From assembly GCF_900060185.1 (NCBI RefSeq), contig NZ_FIZY01000015.1:1-64000 (forward strand): a stretch of DNA of 64,000 nucleotides, written 5' to 3'. The stretch is from Grimontia marina (GTDB taxonomy: Bacteria; Pseudomonadota; Gammaproteobacteria; Enterobacterales; Vibrionaceae). A program made the position numbers and the translations under genes. This document shows, in pieces, positions 49,828 through 58,879 of this stretch. Position 1 is the stretch's first letter. Each line of letters begins with the position of its first letter. The notes under the pieces were generated by a model. That model ran no database searches, was not told the DNA's origin, and worked only from the letters and a program-made list of their open reading frames with translations.

Positions 49828-50493
49828 ATGAGCACTTTTACGCCCGCGCAACAGCGCAAAGCCCTCTCTTTCCTGGTGGTTTTCCACCTGGTTATCATTG
49901 CATCCAGTAACTACCTGGTTCAGTTGCCATTTACCGTTTTCGGGTTTCACACCACTTGGGGTGCGTTTACTTTCCCGTTCATTTTTCTGGCAACCGATCT
50001 AACTGTTCGCATCTTTGGTGCGGGTCTTGCGCGCCGGATCATTTTCGCGGTCATGGTACCGTCGTTATTGATCTCCTATGTGCTGTCGGTTCTTTTCTAC
50101 CAAGGCGAATATCAGGGGCTGGGTCATTTGACTGAGTTTAATCTGTTCGTTGCGCGTATCGCTGCAGCAAGCTTTATGGCTTACCTGCTGGGGCAAATCC
50201 TCGATATCCATGTGTTCAACCGTCTGCGCCAAACCAAGCAATGGTGGGTGGCACCAAGCTGTTCAACGCTGTTTGGTAACGCGATTGATACCCTGGCGTT
50301 CTTTGCGATTGCTTTCTACAACAGCCCAGATGCCTTTATGGCGGAGAACTGGGTAGAAATCGCGCTGGTCGATTACGCATTTAAACTGGTGATCAGCCTC
50401 GGCTTGTTCGTCCCTATGTACGGTGTGCTGCTGAACTATATTGTCAGCCGCATTACCCGGGTGAACGAAACGGTTGAAACCAAACTGGTTTAA
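49828..50493 (+). CDS. yhhQ: queuosine precursor transporter YhhQ
   Basis: YhhQ imports preQ0/preQ1, the precursors of tRNA queuosine. The 221-residue protein, equal in length to that of E. coli, has about six spans, with SNYLVQLPFTVFGFHTTWGAFTFPFIFLATDLTVRIFG and GNAIDTLAFFAIAFY typical. The ATG at 49828 is set by aaaagg; a frame starting at 49783 runs into the riboswitch. It stands alone with its own terminator. Confidence 0.95.
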   Translation: MSTFTPAQQRKALSFLVVFHLVIIASSNYLVQLPFTVFGFHTTWGAFTFPFIFLATDLTVRIFGAGLARRIIFAVMVPSLLISYVLSVLFYQGEYQGLGHLTEFNLFVARIAAASFMAYLLGQILDIHVFNRLRQTKQWWVAPSCSTLFGNAIDTLAFFAIAFYNSPDAFMAENWVEIALVDYAFKLVISLGLFVPMYGVLLNYIVSRITRVNETVETKLV

Positions 50494-50527
50494 CAGCGAA
50501 ATCAACGCAGAATATTGAGGGAAAGAG

Positions 50528-50553
50528 AGCCGGTCGACAGACCGGCTTTTTTT
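50528..50553 (+). terminator. terminator after yhhQ
   Basis: Arms agccggtc and gaccggct pair perfectly around gaca and are followed by seven T. Confidence 0.93.
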
Positions 50554-50622
50554 ATGTCTTATCCTCAAGCGCTATAATCGAAACACGAGCGTCTTGGCGC
50601 TGACTATTTCAAGGAATCCCTC

Positions 50623-51063
50623 ATGATCATTCGAGAAGGCACGCTGGCGGAAGCTGTGAACGTGCTCAGCCAGATTGATGAGTTTGCCCATCAGGAAAAC
50701 CTCGCGTCGTTAAAAAAACGTATTGGTGATAAAGCATCACTGGTATTGGTTGCTGATATCGACGGCGAACTTTGTGGCGTCAAAATTGGCTATCAGTTAG
50801 ATAACGAGTGCTTTTACAGTTGGCTGGGTGGTGTGACCAAAACTGGTCGCCGTCGTGGTACTGCGCAGGCATTGCTTCATGCGCAGGAGCGTTGGGTGGC
50901 AAAACATGGCTATACCAGTCTCAGAGTGAAGTCCCGTAACTGCTTTGCAGGCATGCTGTGTTTACTGTTGAACAATCACTACCAGATTGAACATCTGGAG
51001 AAGAAAGAGGCATTGGCGCAATATCGCCTTCATTTTGTGAAGAAAATCACACCTGTGGCATGA
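50623..51063 (+). CDS. GNAT-family N-acetyltransferase
   Basis: The 146-residue protein has the GNAT fold: strands ASLVLVADIDGELCGVKIGYQL, then the acetyl-CoA loop VTKTGRRRGTAQALLHAQERWVAKHGYTSLRVKSRN (about residues 74-108, motif A as RxxGxA). A good site, aaggaa, precedes the ATG. It is a single gene just before ryhB. Substrate unknown. Confidence 0.88.
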   Translation: MIIREGTLAEAVNVLSQIDEFAHQENLASLKKRIGDKASLVLVADIDGELCGVKIGYQLDNECFYSWLGGVTKTGRRRGTAQALLHAQERWVAKHGYTSLRVKSRNCFAGMLCLLLNNHYQIEHLEKKEALAQYRLHFVKKITPVA

Positions 51064-51088
51064 AGGTAAAAAACAACAAAAATACTGC

Positions 51089-51118
51089 TTGCCAAATAGT
51101 AATGAGAATGATTATTAT
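51089..51118 (+). promoter_or_regulatory. ryhB promoter with overlapping Fur box
   Basis: ttgcca (51089-51094) and tattat (51113-51118) are 18 bases apart. Between and over them lies agtaatgagaatgattatt (51098-51116), 14 of 19 matches to the Fur consensus. Iron-loaded Fur would block the promoter. Confidence 0.85.
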
Positions 51119-51124
51119 TTGTCT

Positions 51125-51268
51125 TGTTCGAGGGCAAGTGGGAAACTTACTTTCGGACACACGACATTGCTCACATTGCTTCCAGTATATGTTTTTGCAT
51201 AAAACTGCTTACGTTGTGCAGTTGACCCTGATGCAGGCGACGCTTTTGCTCAAAGCGTCGCTTTTTTC
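51125..51268 (+). ncRNA. ryhB: RyhB iron-starvation small RNA
   Basis: The core cgacattgctcacattgcttccagtat (about 51160-51188) is nearly identical to E. coli RyhB, whose antisense region silences mRNAs of iron-using proteins with Hfq. A Fur-controlled promoter stands just before it, and a strong terminator (gcgacgcttt with aaagcgtcgc, then T run, 51237-51267) ends it. Estimated length is about 144 nt, longer than E. coli RyhB (about 90) and in line with the longer Vibrio form. The start is inferred from the promoter. Confidence 0.93.
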
Positions 51269-51288
51269 TTTTCTGTCCTAAATAAACC

Positions 51289-51939
51289 CTACGCCAGTTC
51301 AACCAGCTTACTGACCAGCTTGGAAATCCCTGCATTTGCCTGACTGACTGAGGTGGCCAGCATGTATGCCGGCGTTGAGAGTAGGCGACGGCTTTGATCC
51401 AGCACGAAGTCATCCACTGGGCAATCAATGTGCTCACCGCCCATGGCGTTGAAAGCCGCCGCTGTTTGTGGATCGTTACCTATGGTGCCTTTTGCGCCTG
51501 GCCCATACACTTTCGGGATCAGCACCGGAGAGATACAGACATAGCCAGCAGGTTTTTCCGCCGTGGCAAACGCCTTACACACGCGCAGCACTTCTTTCTC
51601 GATCTCCATTTCTTCGTCGCTGGTGGCAAAGGTGCTCAGGTTCTTAGCAACGCCAAATCCGCCGGGTAGCAGCAGGGCATCAAACTCATTCACGTTGAGT
51701 TCGCTAAGTGGCTTTACATCACCGCGGGCAATGCGCGCCGCCTCTACCAGAACATTACGTGTTTCACCGGATTCTTCACCCGCGGCATGATTAATCACAT
51801 GGTGTTGATCAACATCCGGCGCGAAGCAATGCCAGGAAGCACCCGCCTGCTCAATGGCCAACAGGGATAAAACGGATTCATGGATCTCTGCGCCGTCGTA
51901 GACACCACACCCAGCCAGAATGACTGCCACTTTCTTCAT
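51289..51939 (-). CDS. elbB: ElbB, DJ-1/PfpI-like glyoxalase family
   Basis: ElbB is a class I glutamine-amidotransferase-like protein, linked in E. coli to isoprenoid production and glyoxalase activity. The 216-residue product begins MKKVAVILAGCGVYDGAEIHESVLSLLAIEQAGASWHCFAPD, has LLLPGGFGVAKNLSTFA, and the nucleophile region PAGYVCISPVLIP (Cys at about 135). It is a single gene, converging with ryhB. Confidence 0.92.
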   Translation of the reverse strand: MKKVAVILAGCGVYDGAEIHESVLSLLAIEQAGASWHCFAPDVDQHHVINHAAGEESGETRNVLVEAARIARGDVKPLSELNVNEFDALLLPGGFGVAKNLSTFATSDEEMEIEKEVLRVCKAFATAEKPAGYVCISPVLIPKVYGPGAKGTIGNDPQTAAAFNAMGGEHIDCPVDDFVLDQSRRLLSTPAYMLATSVSQANAGISKLVSKLVELA

Positions 51940-52053
51940 AAATGTGTCCTCATTTTAAATTCGGGACAGGCAATCAACGCTCATTCCTAGCCTGTCAGAT
52001 CATCAATGCTAGGCTAGTTTATGAGCAAACTGGTAGGGATTTGAATCTAACCG

Positions 52054-52311
52054 GATCACATCCTTACAGATCGATAAAAGAAAATTTTTCTGGATAACTC
52101 GATCATGCCACTAATTTCTTTTTCCACAGCCGATGATCGGCGATCGATCCTGATCACGATCAACGACTTAAGGTTAAGTGTCTAAAAATTATAAGGTAAA
52201 TTTCTTTCCCTTATGGCATTCCGAATTTGATCTACAGACCTGAAAATAAATACCAACAAACTTATCCACAGCGGTTTTTAGTGAATGAGCTGTGTATAAG
52301 GCTTATGCACA
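52054..52311. other. cluster of DnaA boxes and GATC sites upstream of polA (oriC-like)
   Basis: Eight GATC sites lie within 52054-52161 (at 52054, 52069, 52101, 52135, 52142, 52146, 52152, 52158). Three good DnaA boxes lie together: ttatccaca (52262-52270, plus), ttatacaca (minus, 52291-52299) and ttatgcaca (52303-52311, plus). Two weaker ones are ttttccaca (52120-52128) and ttatccaga (minus, 52089-52097). An AT-rich segment (about 52171-52210) lies between. This composition is like oriC, but the surrounding genes are not those of a Vibrionaceae oriC. DnaA boxes before polA are known in E. coli and may regulate it. Confidence 0.6.
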
Positions 52312-52468
52312 GGGTGGGGAAGGTCGGCTAAGTAGAGAAGAATAATGTTGTAAATCCAAAGCGATCACCTTGGCATTCCTGAGCCGAAGAGCGAAATCTC
52401 GGGTTAACAGACTCCGGAACTCGTGGCATCCTTACCCATCAATCATTTTCCGGTTAGCTTATAACGTT

Positions 52469-55264
52469 ATGGCGACGACTTCTGATAACCCGTTGATCCT
52501 GGTCGACGGCTCTTCTTATCTCTACCGCGCGTACCACGCTTCTCCCAACCTGACCAATGCCAATGGCGAGCCAACAGGTGCCGTTTATGGCGTCGTGAAC
52601 ATGCTGCGCAGCTTGGTGAAACAGTATCCGCAATCTCATGTGGCGGTGATTTTCGACGCCAAAGGCAGGACTTTCCGTGACGACATGTATGCGGAATACA
52701 AAGCGAACCGTCCGCCAATGCCGGATGATCTGCGCAGCCAAATTGCTCCGCTGCATCAAATCATTGAAGCCATGGGCTTCCCGATGCTGGTGATTGAAGG
52801 CGTTGAAGCGGATGACGTTATCGGCACACTGGCGGTGCAAGGTTCTAAGGCAGGCATGCCAATCCTTATCAGCACCGGTGATAAAGACATGGCGCAGTTG
52901 GTGGATGAAAACGTCACCCTGATTAACACCATGACCAACGTGATCATGACGCCACAAGGCGTGCATGACAAATACGGCTTTGGCCCAGAGCACATCATCG
53001 ACTATCTCGCACTGATGGGCGATAAAGTCGATAACATCCCGGGCGTACCGGGTGTAGGTGAGAAAACCGCCACGGCGTTGATCGCCGGTATCGGTGGTCT
53101 GGATGCGCTGTATGACAACCTTGATAAGATTGCAGACCTTAGCTTCCGTGGCTCAAAAACCATGGCGAAGAAGCTAGAAGATAACAAAGAGAATGCTTAC
53201 CTCTCTTATCAGCTTGCGACTATCAAGCTTGATTGTGAGCTGCCGTTTAAGCCGGAAGAACTGATTAACCGCGCGGCAGATAACAACATGCTGGTTGAGC
53301 TTTTCACTGAACTGAACTTCAAGCGCTGGCTGGCAGAAGCCCAAAGTGGCAGTGCAGGTGTTGATGCCGTCGCAGAGCGCGCAGCTTCTGGCGCTTCAGC
53401 AGCGAAATCGTCTGTCAAAGCAGAAGTAACATTCGAAGCCGCTGCGATTGATCGCAGCCAATACGAAACCATCCTGACAGGAGAAGACTTCCAGCGCTGG
53501 ATGGAAAAGCTGAAGAAAACCAATGTCGTGGCTTTCGATACCGAAACCGACAGCCTGGACTACATGGAAGCCAACCTGGTAGGCATTTCCTTCGCCGTTG
53601 CTGAAGGTGAAGCGGCTTACCTGCCGCTGACTCATGACTATCTGGATGCGCCGAAGCAGCTGGACAGAGACTGGGTGCTGGCAGAAATGAAACCCTGGCT
53701 CGAAGATGCCGGTGCGCTGAAAGTTGGCCAGAACCTAAAATACGATGCGAGCGTGCTGGCACGATACGATATCGCGATGCGCGGCATTGCTTACGACACC
53801 ATGTTGGAATCTTACGTGTTCAACAGCGTTGCGGGTAAGCATGACATGGATAGCCTGGCACTTCGCTACCTGCAGCATAAGTGCATCAGCTTTGAAGAGA
53901 TTGCGGGTAAGGGTAAGAAGCAACTGACCTTCAACCAGATTGAAATGGATCAGGCGTCCCCTTACGCGGCAGAAGACGCTGACGTTACCCTGCGCTTGCA
54001 CAATGCTCTGATGGCGCAGCTCAACAATGACGAGAAACTGAAAGTTATTTTCGAGCAGTACGAAATGCCGCTGGTGCCAGTACTGTCGCGTATTGAGCGC
54101 CATGGTGTGTTGATCAGTGCAGAAATGCTGGCGAAGCAATCTCAGGAAATTGCGATTCGCTTGGATGAACTTGAAAAGGAAACTTATGAGATTGCCGGTG
54201 AAGAATTTAACCTGAGTTCACCCAAGCAGCTCCAGGCTATCCTGTTCGAGAAAATGGGTCTGCCAGTATTGAAGAAGACGCCATCAGGTACCCCTTCTAC
54301 CAACGAAGAAGTGCTTCAGGAGCTGGCGCTGGATTACCCGCTGCCAAAACGCATTCTGGAATACCGTGGACTGGCGAAGCTGAAATCCACCTATACCGAT
54401 AAACTGCCGAAGATGGTGAAACCAGCTACTGGCCGTGTGCACACTTCTTATCATCAGGCAGTAACGGCAACGGGTCGCTTGTCATCAACCGATCCGAACC
54501 TTCAGAACATTCCTATCCGCAATGAAGAAGGCCGTCGTATCCGTCAGGCGTTTATCGCACCGGCAGGGAAAACCATTCTGGCAGTCGACTACTCGCAAAT
54601 TGAACTTCGTATCATGGCGCACCTGTCTGGTGATGAAGCCCTGATTGATGCTTTCCGTCACGGCAAAGACATCCATGCGGCAACGGCTGCAGAAGTGATG
54701 GGGATTGATATCAGTGATGTGACCTCAGAAATGCGTCGCCGTGCGAAAGCCATTAACTTCGGCCTTATCTATGGCATGAGTGCGTTTGGCTTGGCAAAAC
54801 AGCTCGGCATTCCACGTGGTGAAGCGCAGCAATACATGGAGCGCTACTTCGAGCGCTACCCAGGCGTACGCCAATACATGGAAACCACCCGACTGCAGGC
54901 TGCCGAGCAGGGCTATGTAGAAACTATCTTTGGCCGCCGTCTTCACCTGCCGGAAATCAAATCTAGTAATGCCATGCGTCGCAAAGGGGCAGAGCGCGCT
55001 GCAATCAATGCTCCTATGCAGGGAACGGCAGCAGATATCATCAAACGCGCGATGATTTTGGTGGATGCCTGGATTCAAACCCAGCCTGAGGGTCGTGTGG
55101 CACTCATCATGCAAGTACACGATGAATTGGTGTTGGAAGTAGATACCGAACACCTTTCTGACATTGAGCAACAGGTTTGTAAGTTAATGGAATCGGCTGC
55201 GTTGCTGGAAGTTCCGCTGGTCGCCGAATCTGGTAGCGGCGAAAACTGGGATCAGGCGCATTAA
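52469..55264 (+). CDS. polA: DNA polymerase I
   Basis: Pol I removes RNA primers and fills gaps. The 931-residue protein (E. coli 928) has a 5'-3' exonuclease domain (about 1-320; [39 protein letters not shown]), a 3'-5' exonuclease domain with intact acidic residues ([12 protein letters not shown]), and the polymerase domain with [39 protein letters not shown] and [10 protein letters not shown]. The ATG at 52469 gives [11 protein letters not shown]; a frame from 52370 is rejected. It is followed by a terminator and Spot 42. Confidence 0.98.
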   Translation: MATTSDNPLILVDGSSYLYRAYHASPNLTNANGEPTGAVYGVVNMLRSLVKQYPQSHVAVIFDAKGRTFRDDMYAEYKANRPPMPDDLRSQIAPLHQIIEAMGFPMLVIEGVEADDVIGTLAVQGSKAGMPILISTGDKDMAQLVDENVTLINTMTNVIMTPQGVHDKYGFGPEHIIDYLALMGDKVDNIPGVPGVGEKTATALIAGIGGLDALYDNLDKIADLSFRGSKTMAKKLEDNKENAYLSYQLATIKLDCELPFKPEELINRAADNNMLVELFTELNFKRWLAEAQSGSAGVDAVAERAASGASAAKSSVKAEVTFEAAAIDRSQYETILTGEDFQRWMEKLKKTNVVAFDTETDSLDYMEANLVGISFAVAEGEAAYLPLTHDYLDAPKQLDRDWVLAEMKPWLEDAGALKVGQNLKYDASVLARYDIAMRGIAYDTMLESYVFNSVAGKHDMDSLALRYLQHKCISFEEIAGKGKKQLTFNQIEMDQASPYAAEDADVTLRLHNALMAQLNNDEKLKVIFEQYEMPLVPVLSRIERHGVLISAEMLAKQSQEIAIRLDELEKETYEIAGEEFNLSSPKQLQAILFEKMGLPVLKKTPSGTPSTNEEVLQELALDYPLPKRILEYRGLAKLKSTYTDKLPKMVKPATGRVHTSYHQAVTATGRLSSTDPNLQNIPIRNEEGRRIRQAFIAPAGKTILAVDYSQIELRIMAHLSGDEALIDAFRHGKDIHAATAAEVMGIDISDVTSEMRRRAKAINFGLIYGMSAFGLAKQLGIPRGEAQQYMERYFERYPGVRQYMETTRLQAAEQGYVETIFGRRLHLPEIKSSNAMRRKGAERAAINAPMQGTAADIIKRAMILVDAWIQTQPEGRVALIMQVHDELVLEVDTEHLSDIEQQVCKLMESAALLEVPLVAESGSGENWDQAH

Positions 55265-55316
55265 ATCAGGCGGTTGATTCCGACCTGACTCGCACAAACA
55301 CTTAAAACTTAATGCG

Positions 55317-55344
55317 AAAAAAGCCCGTTACTGCGGGCTTTTTT
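55317..55344 (+). terminator. terminator after polA
   Basis: Arms aaaaaagcccg and cgggctttttt pair around a 6-base loop, followed by T-rich sequence. Confidence 0.93.
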
Positions 55345-55455
55345 ATTTCTTAAATGAAGCAATATGAATACATTAGGTGTTTATTTTTATAATTTGATGA
55401 AAAAAAACTACGTAAAGGGTTTTCTTAATCGGCCATTTGATATACAGTAAGAGGC

Positions 55456-55564
55456 GTAGGGTAAAGAGGTAAGATGTTCTATCTTTCAGACCTTTTGTTT
55501 CACGTTATTGGATTTAGCTGATTCAGCAGCCCCGGTTGACAAATGTCAGCCGGGGCATTTTTTA
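55456..55564 (+). ncRNA. spf: Spot 42 RNA
   Basis: The sequence from gtagggtaaagaggtaagatg through atctttcagacctttt and cacgttattggattt matches E. coli Spot 42 almost base for base, and lies in the same place after polA. Terminator arms gccccggttgac and gtcagccggggc with a T run close the gene. Spot 42 base-pairs with mRNAs of secondary sugar and carbon metabolism and is repressed by cAMP-CRP in E. coli. A -10-like tataca (55441-55446) precedes it. No clear CRP site was seen. Confidence 0.97.
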
Positions 55565-55707
55565 TTGTGCTTTTCCTATCCAATGCTTCTTCTGGGTATC
55601 GCTCATTAATTACTTTAAATACATTATCTTATATTCATTTCTATTGATGTATTTGTATTTTGTTACCGCTCATTAGAGTAAATACTTTAATTTGAGGGCG
55701 TTGGCGT

Positions 55708-55823
55708 TATAATGACCACTGCTTCTTGTTCTTGATGTGTCAGGGTTGTCTGCAATCCAACTTACGACAGGCAACTCACACGTTATTTCTGACCGAATTG
55801 AGCGATCGATTCGGTCTTTTTTT
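55708..55823 (+). ncRNA. candidate small RNA after Spot 42
   Basis: A perfect tataat (55708-55713) is followed about 80 bases on by a strong terminator: gaccgaattga (55791-55801) with tcgattcggtc (55806-55816), then seven T. No ORF with a ribosome site lies between. A transcript of about 100 nt from near 55720 is predicted. The -35 is weak (ctttaa). I do not recognise the RNA. The surroundings (55565-56087) show no other gene. Confidence 0.5.
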
Positions 55824-56087
55824 ATCCAATCAAATCTGTAACTCACTTCCAGAATGAAAACGATCGTTATTTATACGATTCTCATGATATTTCATATTAA
55901 AAAATAAGTTTGGCAAATAAAAATAAAGCGATTAACAATCAATGTGTTGGAATTTTTAACAGAACAGGTGCCTGATCTTTGAGGCAAATATGATAGGTGT
56001 TTAGGCGGGTCTAACTTGCGGGGTTGGGGAAAATCACTGACACTAGCTTTATAACGACTAAAAAAAACCTCCTATTTCTCTCCCGTT

Positions 56088-56115
56088 ACCCCACCTACAT
56101 GGTGGGGTCTTTATT
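56088..56115 (+). terminator. terminator-like hairpin before engB
   Basis: Arms accccacc and ggtggggt pair perfectly around tacat, followed on the plus strand by ctttatttt. It points rightward, against engB, so it would end a plus-strand transcript from the 55824-56087 region, which has no recognised gene. Confidence 0.6.
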
Positions 56116-56132
56116 TTCAGCGTCCTGACAGA

Positions 56133-56789
56133 TTAAGCGTCGTCGTTTTCAGTATCTTGCTGATCAGATTCTTGTGGGATTTCGAGTGTCGGTGCGTACC
56201 AACCATCCAGCTTTTTACGCAGTTTATCGACACCAATACCCTTTAATGATGAGTAAAGCTCGACTTCTACATCACCGCCAAAATCTTTGGCTGCTTCACG
56301 CACTTTTAAAAGCTCTGCTTTGCGCGCGCCGCTTTTCAGCTTGTCACACTTGGTTAGCAGTGCCAGCACCGGCAAGTTGCTGTCTACCGCCCAGAAAATC
56401 AAATCCTGATCCAGCTCTTTCAGTGGGTGACGGATATCCATCAGCACGACGAGGCCTTTAAGCTGGTTACGCTTTTGCAGGTATTCGCCCAGAGATTTCT
56501 GCCATTTTAGCTTCATTTCCAGCGGCACTTGCGCGTAGCCGTAACCCGGCAAGTCAACAATGTGGCATCCCTCATCCACTTTAAACAGGTTGATTAATTG
56601 TGTGCGCCCCGGCGTTTTACTGGTTTTCACCAAGCTTTTTTGATCACAAAGCCTGTTTATTGAGCTAGATTTACCAGCATTGGAACGACCTGCGAATGCG
56701 ATCTCGATACCAGTATCATGAGGTAAAGCCCTGATATCTGGCGCACTGGTAATAAAGTGGGTGTTTCGATAGTTGAGTGAAGGATTCAC
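56133..56789 (-). CDS. engB: ribosome biogenesis GTPase EngB (YsxC/YihA)
   Basis: EngB is an essential GTPase for 50S subunit assembly. The 218-residue protein has G1 [17 protein letters not shown]2 TPGRTQ, G3 [13 protein letters not shown]4 LLTKCDKL and G5 YSSLKG in order. The start is a GTG with ggag 6 bases before it. The acidic C-terminal tail ([13 protein letters not shown]) is unconserved. It lies on the opposite strand from polA and Spot 42, as in E. coli. Confidence 0.96.
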   Translation of the reverse strand: MNPSLNYRNTHFITSAPDIRALPHDTGIEIAFAGRSNAGKSSSINRLCDQKSLVKTSKTPGRTQLINLFKVDEGCHIVDLPGYGYAQVPLEMKLKWQKSLGEYLQKRNQLKGLVVLMDIRHPLKELDQDLIFWAVDSNLPVLALLTKCDKLKSGARKAELLKVREAAKDFGGDVEVELYSSLKGIGVDKLRKKLDGWYAPTLEIPQESDQQDTENDDA

Positions 56790-56938
56790 TGTTAACTCCG
56801 TCTCGACTTTATGTAGTCGACTGATTACTTTTATGTGAAATTGTGTAAAATGACCGTGCTCGGTTTTTGCTCGATGATTGTATCATGATGGCGTGGGCAT
56901 CGTGGTATTGGAAGCTTGATAATTATAAATGGAATGTC

Positions 56939-57556
56939 ATGAAGAGATTAGCGCTACTACTCACTTTATTCGCGAGCTTTACTGCCTTTGCACAAGGCGA
57001 TGCAGAAGCAGGTAAAGCAAAATCAGCCACTTGTGCCGCTTGTCACGGTGCAGACGGTAACAGCGTCATTCCCGCCAACCCTAGCCTTGCAGGTCAGCAC
57101 GAAAAATACCTTCTTAAGCAGCTCAAAGAGTTCAAGCTGGGTATGACGACTGGCGGAGAGCAAGGTCGTAACAATGCCGTGATGGCCGGCATGGTGGCTG
57201 CACTGTCTGAGCAAGACATGGCAGATTTGGCGGCATACTACGCATCACAAACTGCGAAGCCGGGTACGACACCGGAATCTTCTATCGAAATTGGTAGAGA
57301 GCTGTACATGGCTGGTGACCAAGAGCGTGGTATTGCAGCTTGTATTGCGTGTCACGGCCCTCGTGGTAACGGCACCGCACTGTCAGGCTTCCCGAAAATT
57401 TCTGGTCAGAGCGCCGATTACATGAAAGCTCAGCTGATGGCATTCCGTGACGGTCAGCGCAACAACGACCTCAACGGCATGATGCGCATTGTGGCGCAGA
57501 AGCTGTCAGATAAAGAAATCGAAGCTATCTCGAACTATGTAGGCGGTCTGCACTAA
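56939..57556 (+). CDS. diheme cytochrome c4
   Basis: The 205-residue periplasmic protein starts with a signal (MKRLALLLTLFASFTAFA) and has two heme sites, CAACH (about residue 33) and CIACH (about 139), each with a later Met ligand region (NAVMAGMVAALS and NGMMRIVAQKLS). This two-domain layout is cytochrome c4, which donates electrons to cytochrome oxidases, including cbb3. The ATG at 56939 gives the signal peptide; a longer frame from 56867 would add 24 residues ahead of it. It is a single gene divergent from engB. Confidence 0.94.
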   Translation: MKRLALLLTLFASFTAFAQGDAEAGKAKSATCAACHGADGNSVIPANPSLAGQHEKYLLKQLKEFKLGMTTGGEQGRNNAVMAGMVAALSEQDMADLAAYYASQTAKPGTTPESSIEIGRELYMAGDQERGIAACIACHGPRGNGTALSGFPKISGQSADYMKAQLMAFRDGQRNNDLNGMMRIVAQKLSDKEIEAISNYVGGLH

Positions 57557-57593
57557 CAGACTGTGCAATAGCCAGATTGCGCAAAAAGACGTC

Positions 57594-57620
57594 AAAAAGG
57601 CAGCATTCGCTGCCTTTTTT
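57594..57620 (+). terminator. terminator after cytochrome c4
   Basis: Arms aaaaaggcagc and gctgccttttt pair around attc, followed by a T run. Confidence 0.92.
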
Positions 57621-57815
57621 CGTTTGGGTTTCTATTATTTCCCATGATCTTGTAAGCGATTGACCATTCTTTATAGAGAAAGGTGCTTAAATATTTGCTG
57701 GTTTTTATTTTTTTCTTCCATATTTCAGAAAGATACTTTTTAAGTGCATTTGGTGATTGTTTGAATTGTGAGTTACCGCCTGTTTTGAAAAGTGCGAAAG
57801 CGTAAACTTATTCAT

Positions 57816-58178
57816 GTCGACAGGAGCACGACACGGAAAGGACAATCAGGACGATTTCGCAGGGCTGCGCAAGGATTCAAACGGACTTTGGCTTAGGAAA
57901 GCCTCAGAGACCAGGACGTTATGTTGTCAGGATGGCATTCAAAAGTGTGAAGGATTCACACTCAGCATGGACCACCTTCAGGACGAAAGGTTAGGACACA
58001 CACCAGGATGGTGATGACGACAGGACGTTGCGAGTAATAACTCAAATAAAAACGGCAGGACGCCCGCGCTTAGAAGGACCCTTATTCACCGGGATGTGGT
58101 GTTACTGTTAGGGATGAAAACGGTAAATCCGTTCATTAGAACGCTATAGAGCGACAGGCTTTGCCTGTCGCTTTTTTC
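57816..58178 (+). ncRNA. csrB: CsrB/CsrC-family decoy RNA
   Basis: About 360 bases hold 19 GGA motifs, mostly in cagga, aagga or tagga form and often in stem loops (for example aaagtgtgaaggattcacact). The start, gtcgacaggag, resembles E. coli CsrB. A perfect terminator (gcgacaggc with gcctgtcgc around ttt, then T run) ends it. The RNA binds and removes the regulator CsrA. E. coli csrC lies between engB and yihI, and this RNA lies between them too, separated by two genes. In vibrios these RNAs are driven by VarS/VarA. Confidence 0.93.
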
Positions 58179-58231
58179 TTATTCAACTTTCTGCTACATT
58201 TCCCGCCATTCAATTTGGTGTAGAAATCCCC

Positions 58232-58879
58232 ATGTCCCTTGAATGCCCTCTATGTAGATCTGCTGATATAGCCGATTTCGAGCAGGATAGACGTCGCCGT
58301 TTCTTCCGTTGTCAGGAATGCTATCTGGTCTTTGCAGACCCTGAGTGCCTGTTATCACCGGAAGAAGAAAAAGCCGTCTACGACAAACATGAAAATGTCG
58401 TGGAAGATGAAGGCTATCGACGTTTCCTAAGCCGTCTCGCGACACCGCTTATGGAAAAAATGGGTGAGAGCGCAAAGCAAGGCTTAGACTTTGGATGTGG
58501 TCCCGGTCCGGCTTTAGCCGCCATGCTTGAAGAAGCCGGACACCAAATGGCCGTGTACGATCCGTATTTTGCGCCCAACCTCAGTGCGTTGGACACTACG
58601 TATGATTTCGTGACCTGTACAGAAGCCATTGAACACTTTTATATGCCTCACAGGGAATGGAGACAATTGCTGAACTTGGTCAAGCCGGGAGGCTGGTTAG
58701 CCATTATGACCAAGCTTGTTATTGATGCTCCAGCTTTCAAAAGCTGGCATTACAAAAATGACCCAACCCACGTGAGTTTTTTCAGTCGCGAAACGTTCCG
58801 CTTTTTGGCCGAGCGTGATGGTCTTGACGTGGACTTTGTTGGTAACGACGTAATTTTACTGAGGAAGAAAAACGAATGA
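58232..58879 (+). CDS. zinc-ribbon SAM-dependent methyltransferase
   Basis: The 215-residue protein has an N-terminal zinc ribbon (CPLCRSADIADFEQDRRRRFFRCQEC, about residues 5-30) and a class I methyltransferase domain with LDFGCGPGPALAAMLEEAG (about 86-104), FVTCTEAIEHF and LLNLVKPGGWLAIMTKL. This pairing is seen in the Methyltransf_23 group. The substrate is unknown. It overlaps yihI by 4 bases. It was not seen at this position in E. coli. Confidence 0.88.
   Translation: MSLECPLCRSADIADFEQDRRRRFFRCQECYLVFADPECLLSPEEEKAVYDKHENVVEDEGYRRFLSRLATPLMEKMGESAKQGLDFGCGPGPALAAMLEEAGHQMAVYDPYFAPNLSALDTTYDFVTCTEAIEHFYMPHREWRQLLNLVKPGGWLAIMTKLVIDAPAFKSWHYKNDPTHVSFFSRETFRFLAERDGLDVDFVGNDVILLRKKNE

Noticed and set aside
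52054-52311. Calling this the chromosomal origin oriC
   Set aside because: The flanking genes are elbB and polA, while oriC of this family lies by mnmG/mioC. Kept as an oriC-like cluster only.
57814-58014. 66-residue ORF overlapping the Csr RNA
   Set aside because: The frame is formed by the GGA-rich RNA sequence; no ribosome site and no protein-like composition.
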